Positions 1 to 9,469 of a stretch of DNA of 64,000 nucleotides are shown here, in pieces. Both the position numbers and the translations under genes were made by a program. Origin of the DNA: Platanthera guangdongensis (taxonomy: Eukaryota; Streptophyta; Magnoliopsida; Asparagales; Orchidaceae). Numbering within the stretch: position 1 is the stretch's first letter; each line of letters starts with the position of its first letter. The stretch lies in contig CM077150.1 of the NCBI GenBank assembly GCA_039583875.1, positions 2,932,332 through 2,996,331 on the forward strand, written 5' to 3'. The notes below the pieces were generated by a model that did not search any database, was not told the DNA's origin, and saw only the letters and a program-made list of their open reading frames with translations.

Positions 1-75
1 GAGTGCTTTCATCGAGGCTCTGAGGATTTAGCTTATTTTCCTTTGTTTTCATAATCTGTGCATGTAACAAAGAGG

Positions 76-1704
76 CAGTGGCAGACCCAAGATTATTTTC
101 TAACCCGGGCACTAATAAAAAGAATTATATATGAAAATAATGGCCATTGTGAATTGCATCTTCTCTTATGATCTTTCTTATGACCTTCTCTTATGATCTT
201 ATCTTAAAGGCTATCTTAACTTCAAAGATATATTTAAATAATTTAATACTTAGATTTCAGGCTCACTGTATGCATGAAACTTTTTGTTCTTGCACGTTTG
301 TACCACCATACTTGGATTTCATATTAGTTGGAGGCATCAACCTTCAATTAGTTCTATTAAACCCCATTTAGTGCAAGATACTTGATGGAAAGTCAGTTGG
401 AGAAACTGTTTAGACTGATGAAAGTTTGGGTGAAAATTCCAAAAATCTTGTCGAAACACGCATGAATCTTTTCAGATTGATAATCATGTCAGATTGGCTC
501 ATAAAAGAAAGATTAATACTTAATTTGGTAAGAGCCTCAGTATTGGAAATTCTTAAAGAGCACAATATCACACTCATACTTTCAGAACATAGGCTCCTAT
601 AGAACTGTATTTGGCTTAAAATTACCTAATCAATCAAAAATGTCAGGAGTTTTTCAACCAGTGGCTCACCATATATCTAGAGAACACAATTGGAGACATC
701 ACTTAAAACATGTAAAAACCTTCCAAGGAAAAAAATGCTGAAATCAGAAAGAATTCCAAGAAAAAAATATCTGGAGAAAGAATTGAGTTCAGTTTGTGCA
801 TATACCTAAAATCGATAAACTCTATCCTAGCCTCCTAGGCAAACAATCTGTAATCTTTGAAATCAGAAATAAATAACAAAAATCAGGATAAACAACTTAA
901 TCATTCAAGAATTATGGAAACAATATCAAAGAACTTTCAAAATCAGAAATAAAAAATTTCTAGCCCATGAAATTAAGAGCAGAGTCAATCAGATGCATTA
1001 AGTTGATGCACAAATGGAACAAAACTCTAATTTGTCACTAAATCAATGAGAACAATTGGAGGATCAGGAGTTACAGGATTTAGTTGTTACCACTAGAACT
1101 AGAATTTCTTTGTTCAAAAGATGAATCCATTAGGCTTGATCAAGCCCTAAACAAATTAAAAATACATAACCAAGCAAATTAGGGCACCGACCGAAACAAA
1201 TTAAAACTAGAAACTATAACTTTAACAATTAAACCTCAAGCCTGAAATCTGGATTGAATATGTCCGAGATTTGAATTTTGGAGGAATACCTGCTTGAAGA
1301 CAACAAAGACGCCGTTGTTGTTCCATTGCCTGTCATCAACGCCTGTTGTAGACTCAAAGAACAAAGGAAATGTCAGTCGTCAGTAGAGCCGCCCGTCGGA
1401 GAAGAAGGCAAGAATGGAGATGACAGGCGAGTCGTCCGTGGGAAAAGAAGGCCAAAAGGGAGATGTCTTTTGAGTTGCCCGTCAGAGAAGGCCAGAAGGG
1501 CATCGCAGCGTTACCATCGTAGAAGAGGGGAGATCACGACAGGAGTTTAGCGGAAGGATTAGAGCACCGACTGAAACGATTGGAGGCGGAACTCGGAAGA
1601 GGGGAAAGTGTTATTCATGAATCGCAATAACAGGGGCGGACCTGTGCGCGAAATTTTTAACCCGGGCACGTGCCCGGGTAGGCCTGCACATGGGTCCGCC
1701 CCTG
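76..1704. mobile_element. Non-autonomous hAT-type element
   Basis: The left end reads CAGTGGCAGACCCA and the right end is the reverse complement of CAGGGGCGGACCCA, so 12 of 14 terminal bases match. The flanks are CAAAGAGG (68-75) and CAGAGAGG (1705-1712), an 8-bp target duplication with one mismatch. Termini of the CAGGGGCGG type and 8-bp duplications are typical of plant hAT transposons. A shared ACCCGGGCAC block follows the left terminus and precedes the right one. The interior is AT-rich with no transposase homology that I can recognise. A GC-richer stretch at about 1278-1560 has a 90-codon reading frame with no recognisable domain. Confidence 0.7.
1631..1704. repeat. Foldback right end of the hAT element
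   Basis: The last 74 bp are self-complementary. They start CAGGGGCGGACC and end GGTCCGCCCCTG, and they are centred on the perfect 20-bp palindrome made of ACCCGGGCAC and its complement (about 1659-1678). It looks like two copies of a hAT terminus fused head to head, or a tiny hAT-derived foldback sitting at the end of the larger element. Confidence 0.65.
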
Positions 1705-1941
1705 CAGAGAGGTGACATGTCACCCTCCGAATAGTCATTTCAACTCCTGTAAATTCGAAATGATGGATTTTGGTCGGATACAGATCCGATTACATGGTTT
1801 TTCACCCTCTCCGGATTTTTCACGTAAAAAAAACTTTTTGTCATTTACTGCTGTTTTTAATTGACTGTTTGTGCGTCTGGTCTAATTCCGAGTTAAGGCG
1901 GTCCGGTTCTCTGGACCGGGGAAAAACCGGATGACTTAGCC

Positions 1942-2145
1942 GGCTTCGTTTGGCGCGGCTTATTTGCTCTGGTGAGTTTGGCCAAAACGTTACTATCATA
2001 GAATGTATGTTTGACAAGACAAAGATTATAACCGTCACCAAGAAAATAAACTTGTTTTGAGCATAAAATTTATTAATTTTTTAATGTGAGGTCATGCGTT
2101 CACGAACCACGATTCATGACCGCCACCACCGTGCCAAACGAAGCC
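1942..2145. mobile_element. Tourist-like MITE, possibly composite
   Basis: The ends are GGCTTCGTTTGGCGCGG and the reverse complement of GGCTTCGTTTGGCACGG, matching at 16 of 17 positions. The left two thirds resemble the MITE at 42869-43055 (GCGGCTTAT, CATAGAATG, AACAAGTTTGAG-like blocks). The right 70 bp resemble the MITE at 43249-43394 (TTCATGACC, CCACCACCGTGCC blocks). It may therefore be a chimera of two related MITEs. I could not find a clean target duplication. Confidence 0.6.
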
Positions 2146-2419
2146 ATAATCTCCCGATCTCTCTGCCTAATAATACCAACAGCACTGCATGAACAAATAT
2201 ATATAGTCTGAATATGCATAAAATATAATCACGTGGGATTATGTGTTGTAATATAAATGTTACAGAATCATCTCAGGAAGACTGGACAAGTCTCCAAAAA
2301 GGAATTTAAGGCTTCATACTTGTTGTGGACTAACTCGATGCCCCGATTGCCTCCCAAATCTCTGCTATCCGAGAGCGAAGTGAGCGAGAGAGGAGAGATT
2401 TCTTTTGGTTCCTGCTGTC

Positions 2420-2470
2420 ATGACGGCTTCCGGTGAGAAGGCTGAGGCGGCGGCGGCCAGTACTTCTAAG
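2420..2470 (+). other. Exon-like fragment next to an LTR
   Basis: An ATG at 2420 opens 17 codons (MTASGEKAEAAAASTSK) followed directly by GTACTC, a usable splice donor. The upstream sequence is purine-rich and 5'UTR-like. The putative gypsy LTR begins 59 bp further on. The fragment resembles the first exon of a plant gene cut off by a retrotransposon, but it is too short to identify. Confidence 0.2.
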
Positions 2471-2529
2471 GTACTCGGAGGGAGGCCCGACGAGTGATGA
2501 TGACGTACCGACGCGAAGGCGGGGGCATG

Positions 2530-5282
2530 TGTAACGACCCAAAACGTGAAATGTCTAAATGAATAATAAAATTCAATAATAAATATCTCATATGATGAAA
2601 ATGAAATAATCAGTGTCGACCGGCGTCGCTTTGAAAGTTTGCGATATTTTGCGGCACTTGAGTCGTCTTGAGGGAATGTTGATGTTGCTACTTTTCTATA
2701 CCTGGACATTTAGTGATGTGGATGTAATTGTGTTATTTTCATTGGCACCTGGGAAGTGGTTGTACAGGATAAAGTGGGTCGGCTAAGTATTTTTGGAATA
2801 TGAGGTCATTAGCTTTGAGTTGATTATTATGAGCTTAAGCCTTATTGTTTGAGGCGGTGGAATTAATGAGTGGCGGTGAGTTACGTATTCTCGATACCTC
2901 TTAGCTGCCCGAGGGTTCATTGAGCCTTACTTTTCCTGGAGCTTGGCGGGCGGTCTTGCTGTTTTGGGTGATCGAAGCTCTCGATCTCTCCCTCTCTTAC
3001 TCTGGTTTTCGTCCAGGGTTGGTTGTGCCCTCTTCCTCTCCCCCCCGAGTGAACTGGCATTTCTTCCTGTCGCTGAGCTCAGAGGTATGCACAAAGTTCC
3101 TGGAGCTTTTTGGGGAGCAGTTGACGCTAGGGTTTCCGGAACGGAGCCGCTTTTCCTCTTAACTTTTAACTCCATGAAATCACGATATCCCTTGGCTATG
3201 TTGGGATCAGAGGTTGGTAGGAGCCTGCTTGAGCTAGGGCAGTCAGGCTGATCCTTAGCACTTGAATCGGTGCCCAGATTTCTTCAAAATTCACTGTAAG
3301 TATGGTTTTATTTTTATGGCTTTGAATTCTTTCCACTTATTTAGACTGGATGCGGGCATGAGATGTGTTAGGGCTTCTCTCTTTTGAGACCTATGGGTAT
3401 ATACTTTTGATAGCTGGTTGTTGCTGGCGGTTAAATAATCGATGTTCTGGTAACTAAATTTGGGGATCTTTTTCTTCGTGAACTTGGCTTAGTTTGCATT
3501 CTACAGCTATTAGTTTCTATTCCGGGTTATGTGACTAATAGTGGAAATATATGTTGCATGAAAGAGATTGGTATGCATGGCTAATGTTTGCATAGTTATG
3601 TTTTTACTAGCAGTGGTGGACAAATATGTTATTGATAGTCCTTGTCTTTCTTATGGTTAGAACTGATATGGGTTTGATATCCTTTCGGCCTGTAAGTTCT
3701 TAGAGTCTTCTTGTTTACATAGTTGAGGGCTTTGCTTTGTTGAGTGACCGGCTACTGTTATGCGTATGCAGCTCAATTGTTGTTTGAATGAATTTGAAGA
3801 AGTTGTTTTACATGTGGATTTCCTTTTGGTCAGCTAATATATTTAAAGTGATTGAGTATTCATTTGGTTTGTCATTGGCTAGTAAGAAGGAAGGGTTAAA
3901 ACTGTTGATTTGTTCTTATATTGCTTTTATGGTTATACAACAATAAAGGGTTGGTGAGTAGCTTCCAAATGATGTTAAAACAATGTACAATGTCGTAGTT
4001 ATAATGAGACGCAACCCGGTATAAAAGACCATAAGTGATATAATGTTTATACAGATATCGAGACGGATGGCTTCTCAAAATAGGCACGACGATGACATGA
4101 AATGCTATAAAAAGGAAGAATAACTGATGGTGAGAGCTATCTTTTTAATTTATGCTTTATTACCCTCTTTTTCCTTATAGACACTCTTATTATTCGAATG
4201 TCAATCTCATGATTACTCGAATATATTAGCATTGACTACTTTTCTATCACTGACAATGATTACTCGCATATGTATGGCCTTGTACAAAGGCAAACAGGCG
4301 AATAACTTCTGAGGGGATTAAGAAACAAACGAACACTAAGTATATTAATGAATTGTTCCACAAACATAAATGAAAATGCATCGATGCATAGTAATGATAA
4401 GGGTATAACTGCACATGAAAGCGCATATCAAGGATACTGATGATTTGTCAAACCAGTCGAGCCGAAAGGCATAACGCGTGTTGTACGTACTGGTTTTGGA
4501 TACTGATGATCCAGAAGGGTCGGGCCCAAAGACTGAAATATTGAAACACAGATACTGATACGTTAACAGTTACCCTTAACATTACCTAATGTAAAAGATA
4601 ACATAAGAACGTACGGTTATACAGTCACACTGATACATTGCAAATGAACATGGAAATTGATATGGTTTTACAGTTATGTTATTATCATGATTACATTGTC
4701 ACAGAGTTCCTTTTCTTGCACTATTATTAGTAGACTTTAGTACTGACACTGTTACATTGCTCAATGTCACATAGTTTACCTTCTTGCACTGTTATTGGTA
4801 TATTTTGCATACTTGTACTGATACTAGTATAGCTTGTACTGATACTAGTATAGCTACTGAAAATTACTGTTTTATAACTGCTTATACTGTTTTATAGTTA
4901 CTAACATTTCAGTTATAATATCGCTTCACAGTTTCATTACTGGTACAAAAACGGGTTAGTATGAAAAATGTTTACTGAGATGTTTAATCATTTTTATTTG
5001 TTATATAGCAAGTTAAAGAGGTATCTTCCACACTTAGTCATATTTTTATGACTAAGCCCGTCACCAATTTTGTCTAGGTACTGAATGTGACTTTGGGCAC
5101 GCAAGTAAACTGAAGTGGATTTTGGGAGACCTAACAACGACTCGTCAAATGATCCACGGTATGAGGTACGTTTTTATTATGTGTATTATTTTGTGCTCAC
5201 TAGCCTTACTTCATCCTGGGATAAATGAATTGAAAGTAGCTTAGATACAGAATTATGTGGGGTCTAAAATGGGGGCCTCACA
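2530..5282 (+). mobile_element. Putative Ty3/gypsy LTR (about 2.75 kb)
   Basis: The block starts TGTAACGACCC and ends GGGGCCTCACA. It is followed three bases later by TGGTATCAGAGCCAGG, a standard initiator tRNA-Met primer site. Long LTRs opening with TGTAACG and closing before such a site are typical of plant gypsy (Tekay/Del-like) elements. That lineage is from general knowledge, because no coding sequence survives. Only one LTR is visible: the internal region runs into the N gap and the sequence beyond it is unrelated AT-rich DNA. The left boundary is inferred from the TG and so is approximate. Confidence 0.5.
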
Positions 5283-5285
5283 ATT

Positions 5286-5301
5286 TGGTATCAGAGCCAG
5301 G
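5286..5301 (+). other. Primer binding site, tRNA-Met
   Basis: TGGTATCAGAGCCAGG is complementary to the 3' end of plant initiator tRNA-Met. It lies three bases after the CA that closes the preceding LTR and fixes that element as plus-strand. Confidence 0.7.
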
Positions 5302-5491
5302 TTTTCAAGAAGTTCGGTTGCAGTGAGTACTGAATAATGACACATGATAGAACATTGAGAGGATCACACATTTAAGTCTAGGTTTTGGAATCAATCCAAA
5401 TCAAATTAAGATGAAGGGTGTAAAAAGGACTTTGTGACGGATGTTATATTTCGACAGAGTATGAATAATAAGTAACTGAATTTTTCATGAA

Positions 5492-5991
5492 NNNNNNNNN
5501 NNNNNNNNNNNNNNNNNNNNNNNNNNNNNNNNNNNNNNNNNNNNNNNNNNNNNNNNNNNNNNNNNNNNNNNNNNNNNNNNNNNNNNNNNNNNNNNNNNNN
5601 NNNNNNNNNNNNNNNNNNNNNNNNNNNNNNNNNNNNNNNNNNNNNNNNNNNNNNNNNNNNNNNNNNNNNNNNNNNNNNNNNNNNNNNNNNNNNNNNNNNN
5701 NNNNNNNNNNNNNNNNNNNNNNNNNNNNNNNNNNNNNNNNNNNNNNNNNNNNNNNNNNNNNNNNNNNNNNNNNNNNNNNNNNNNNNNNNNNNNNNNNNNN
5801 NNNNNNNNNNNNNNNNNNNNNNNNNNNNNNNNNNNNNNNNNNNNNNNNNNNNNNNNNNNNNNNNNNNNNNNNNNNNNNNNNNNNNNNNNNNNNNNNNNNN
5901 NNNNNNNNNNNNNNNNNNNNNNNNNNNNNNNNNNNNNNNNNNNNNNNNNNNNNNNNNNNNNNNNNNNNNNNNNNNNNNNNNNNNNNNNNNN
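5492..5991. other. Assembly gap of 500 N
   Basis: The run of N is exactly 500 bases, so it is likely a placeholder of unknown true size. It falls just inside the 5' end of the putative gypsy element and probably hides repetitive internal sequence. Reading frames called across it are meaningless. Confidence 0.95.
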
Positions 5992-6012
5992 ATATATGGT
6001 GTAATAGTATAT

Positions 6013-6172
6013 AAATTTTGCATTTTCATTTAACACAATTTTTATGTTTTGTGGTGCATTTATCAATTTTTTATTTTGATGTACTATTAATAAATTTTTG
6101 CATTTTCATTTACCAAGTTTTTGTTTTTGGTGTGCATTTATCAAATTTTTATATTCATTTGTCTTTTTTGGA
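6013..6172. repeat. AT-rich tandem repeat, about 80 bp unit
   Basis: TTGCATTTTCATTTA recurs at about 6018 and 6098. Both copies continue into similar TTTTTG, GGTG, GCATTTATCAA blocks, giving about two copies of an 80-bp unit. No coding content was seen. Confidence 0.5.
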
Positions 6173-6258
6173 TAAAATATTTCTTCATTCATGCTGACAA
6201 AAAATAAACTTTATCTAGAAGTAATTTATAACTTTATTAAAAGAGAAACACTCTTTAG

Positions 6259-6710
6259 TAGAGGTGTAAATTTTGGCCCAGGGCCCGATTGTCTGACCCG
6301 GATTTGCCTGGTCCAAGCCCGATTAGGTCTGATCTGTGAGGCCCGGGCCAGCCCAAGGGTCCCACCAGGACCCCAGGGTAGCCCACCCTCCCCCTTAAAT
6401 AGTCAGGGCCAGGCCCAAAACTTTTCGAGACTTAAAGACCATTGGGAGGGCCGCAATTTAATGCTGGCCGCAGCCAGCATGCGGCCAACATTAAATGCTG
6501 GCAAGAGAGCAGGCCAGCATTTAATGTTGGCTTCTGCCCAGCCGAAATGCTAGGTTGCTAGCATTTTTATGTTGGGAAACCTTTGTTGGCAGCCCAGCAA
6601 TAGTCCTATGGGCTAACTTGGGGGCACGATTGGGCCCAGTCAAAAGGCTCAAGCATGCCCCCCTTTTTTTACTGTGGCCCAGGCCCGGCAGAGCTTTATT
6701 TGCACCCTTA
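6259..6710. mobile_element. hAT-type MITE
   Basis: The 452-bp element is flanked by a perfect 8-bp direct repeat CTCTTTAG (6251-6258 and 6711-6718). Its ends are TAGAGGTGTAAA and the reverse complement of TAAGGGTGCAAA, matching at 9 of 12 positions. The interior is rich in GGCCCGGGC-type blocks near both ends, with internal inverted copies of CAGCATTTAA. An 8-bp duplication with TA-ended TIRs fits hAT MITEs. Its 120-codon reading frame has no domain and is not treated as a gene. Confidence 0.75.
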
Positions 6711-6812
6711 CTCTTTAGCGAAACATTCCCCTTTATTGCAAAATTTCTAATTTCTTTAATTTTTGTGTTTTTTCTTTAATTTAAAATATTGTGCTCCCAT
6801 ATAGTTAAATTT

Positions 6813-7999
6813 GGGTGTTGTTACTAGCAAACTCGTTTTGGCTTATAGCAAACCATTACTATTAGCAAACTTTCATATTTGAAAATAGTTATTTGAAAAC
6901 CCTTTTGTTACTAGCAAAACACCATAAAAATTTTATTTTTTTAAACGTGTTGTTACTAGCATTTGTCGGAGCGGATATGCAGTTGCCCAGAAATTAGGTT
7001 TAATGCACTTGCTTCTTCTTCTTCTTACATCGGATAACTGTCATGAAGAGATAGAGTCCACTGAAATCTCATCCCAAGCATCTTCTATGCCGCCGTAACC
7101 AATGACAGATGTTACACTCAATTTCAAATCCAAAATTTATTTGTAACAAGGAAAACAGAATTTATTGATTGGAAACACAATTGGGATGATGGACCCTACA
7201 GGGAACGTGAAGCCGCGACTCGTCATAGAATCTGAAAATATATTTGAAACCCGAGATTTCAATGCAAAAATGATAAAATGCTCTTTGTTCCCTGAAACGA
7301 TAAATTGAGTTGCAGGTGCCTCAAAATAAATTTGATTTCTAATTCCTATAAGATCGAGTTAAGTGTATATAAGAATATACACGTCTTTTTGAACTGTGTC
7401 TTATACACGTATTTTTATGAGAATTGTTCAACATGAAAGTTGTAGGTTTTGACGAGATTTAAAACTTTCATGTTAAACACTTTTTGATTTGAAGCACTTT
7501 AGACCCCCGATTTGGCCCCTGAAAAAAGTCCCGCCGAACATATATACGGACGCCCGGGATCGGCGTGACATTTTTCGAGGGGGGGGGGAATCAGGTGCTT
7601 AAACGGCTTCAAATAAAAAATTGTTCAAAATGAAAGTTGTAGATCTCGTCGAGATCTACAACTTTCATGTTGAACACCTTTTTGATTTTAAGCAGTTTAG
7701 ACCCCGATTTGGGCCCCGAAAAAAGTCACGCCGAAAATCTGTACGGACGTCTCGTCCCGGGCGTGTCTTTTTTCGGGCCCAAATTGGAGGCCTAAACGGC
7801 TTCAAATCAAAAATGGTAAACATGAAAGTTGTATATCATTTTTTCAAATGAGAAATATTTGGGTCTCCAAAAATTCGAAAAAAAAATAAAATTGGTTTGC
7901 TAGTAGTAATTTTTGGAAAGAGACAAATGCAAAAAATGACAGAATCTGTTTTTTTCTGGTTTGTCAGTAACGAAAATGAGTTTGCTAATAACAACACCC
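6813..7999. mobile_element. Non-autonomous TIR transposon, 1187 bp
   Basis: The termini are GGGTGTTGTTACTAGCAAAC and the reverse complement of GGGTGTTGTTATTAGCAAAC, with similarity running for about 28 bp. It is bounded by a perfect 8-bp duplication TTAAATTT (6805-6812 and 8000-8007). The 8-bp duplication suggests hAT, but the GGGTG start is not the usual hAT end, so the superfamily is open. The interior is non-coding. It has two diverged copies of a segment with an AAAGTTGTAGATCTCG hairpin followed by GGCCCC-GAAAAAAGTC blocks (about 7420-7600 and 7620-7800). Confidence 0.75.
7622..7676. repeat. Near-perfect hairpin, 27-bp arms
   Basis: Arms 7622-7648 and 7650-7676 are reverse complements with one mismatch and a single-base centre, around AGATCTCGTCGAGATCT. 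The same CAACTTTCATGTTGAAC-type motif recurs in diverged form at 7425-7480 and near 56538. Confidence 0.8.
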
Positions 8000-8138
8000 T
8001 TAAATTTTCTTACCTACAATAAAAATATGCTCTTTTCGTCTCTCGCAAACACCAGTGCACATGAAAACCTATGATGGGCGGATTATAATGTTAGAGGATT
8101 GTGAGAGGCGGGAGCGCCGTTGCGCCATAGCAATATTG

Positions 8139-8300
8139 TGTTAGAATATTTAATTATATGTCCGCGCGTGTCAGGACCGACTAGGAACGACCCAACAGGT
8201 TACGTGTCACTAGAGTGTAACGGCTCTACGCTGGAGATACTATATAAGGTCATTCCACACTGATGAGTCTTAGTAGACTATCTTGAGCGGAGCCATTACA
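8139..8300 (+). repeat. Copia-1 left LTR
   Basis: It starts TGTTAGAATATT and ends AGCCATTACA, 162 bp. A TATATAAGG core promoter lies at 8241-8249. It differs from the right LTR by A/C in the GACTAGGAAC segment and T/C after TATAAGG. Confidence 0.95.
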
Positions 8301-8695
8301 TTCTCAAGATATTTTCGGTTAGGTTTCCGCTCTCTGGCTCTCCCGATTTCCGCCGGCGTCGTGTTCTTCGTTCTCGAATTTTCTGCGTGTGATCGGAAGA
8401 TTTTCGTTGTCGTCGAGGATCGTGAGAAGTTGATCGCAGTTTTTGCCTGCCCTAGATCCGGTCGCCTGGTGTTGATCCGGCCGCCTCCTGTGGTGATCCG
8501 TCCGCTTCCCGAGTTCCCGATCCCGTCGGTGATCACTGTTGCTGCTCCCGTCCATCGCCAAAATAAATCACGACTCTTGTCGTGAATCCCGTTGATTTCG
8601 TCGCCGGATTGCAAAGAAAAAAAAAAGGAGATAAAGCAGATCGCGATCTAGTTGCCGATCAGGTTTTCGCCGACTTTCTGGATCTAGAAGGTAAA

Positions 8696-8967
8696 GCCAG
8701 ATCCCGCTGCCGTTGCCGATCGTCGAGGCTCCGCTGCACGTTTTTTCGATCTAGATCGGGAAGCATCTTCTCCCGTTGCTAGATCCAGATCTGCCGTTCT
8801 CAGATCTGTGGAAGATGTTGTTGTTGCCAGATCCCGCTGCCGTTGCCGATCGTCGAGGCTCCGCTGCACGTTTTTCCGATCTAGATCGGGAAGCATCTTC
8901 TCCCGTTGCTAGATCCAGATCTGCCGTTCTCAGATCTGTGGAAGCTGTTGCTGTTGCCAGATCCCGC
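8696..8967 (+). repeat. 130-bp tandem duplication in the Copia-1 leader
   Basis: Units at 8696-8825 and 8826-8955 are nearly identical. A 12-bp start of a third copy (GCCAGATCCCGC) follows. The leader is rich in GATCTAGATC and CAGATCTG motifs. No initiation codon of a conserved ORF lies here, so it is probably untranslated leader. Confidence 0.85.
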
Positions 8968-9469
8968 GGATCGTCCTCGTCTCAGATCGAGAGAAAGGAG
9001 AATTCTCTAGATCTGGTTTTCCAGATCTGATTCTCCATTTTTCTGCTCTCGTTTCTCAGATCGCGAAGGAGAAAGGATCTTCTCACAGACACACAGGAGA
9101 AAGGAGAAAGGATCTGGATTTTCTTTGCGGGATCGCGTTTCGTCTCCGCCGAGTCGAGTCGATCTGAATCGATCTCCTGCTTCACCATTGAGTTTGGCCG
9201 CCGTTCTCCAGTCCAAATTTGAATTTGTGTGCTGTTGCACCATAAAGGAGATTTATTATTGCTCTATGCTGAGTTTTGACCACTGTTAGCTGCGTTTAAC
9301 ACCAAAAGGGTGCTCTGTGCCACTGTGAGGAGCAGTCATCTTCTTCGTGCTATTGCTTGGAGGAAGAGAGCATACAATTTCTGGATTGGTTCCGTAGTTT
9401 TTCTGGCGTCTCGCACGGCTCAGGTGACCTCGTTCTAGATTTTTTTGTCTCTGTTTTAAATCTAGAAAT

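Noticed and set aside
1278..1550. 90-codon reading frame inside the first hAT element
   Set aside because: It has no recognisable domain and lies within a non-autonomous transposon; captured host sequence is possible but unsupported.
5406..6066. Frames of about 200 codons around 5500-6000
   Set aside because: They are the 500-N gap translated as X.
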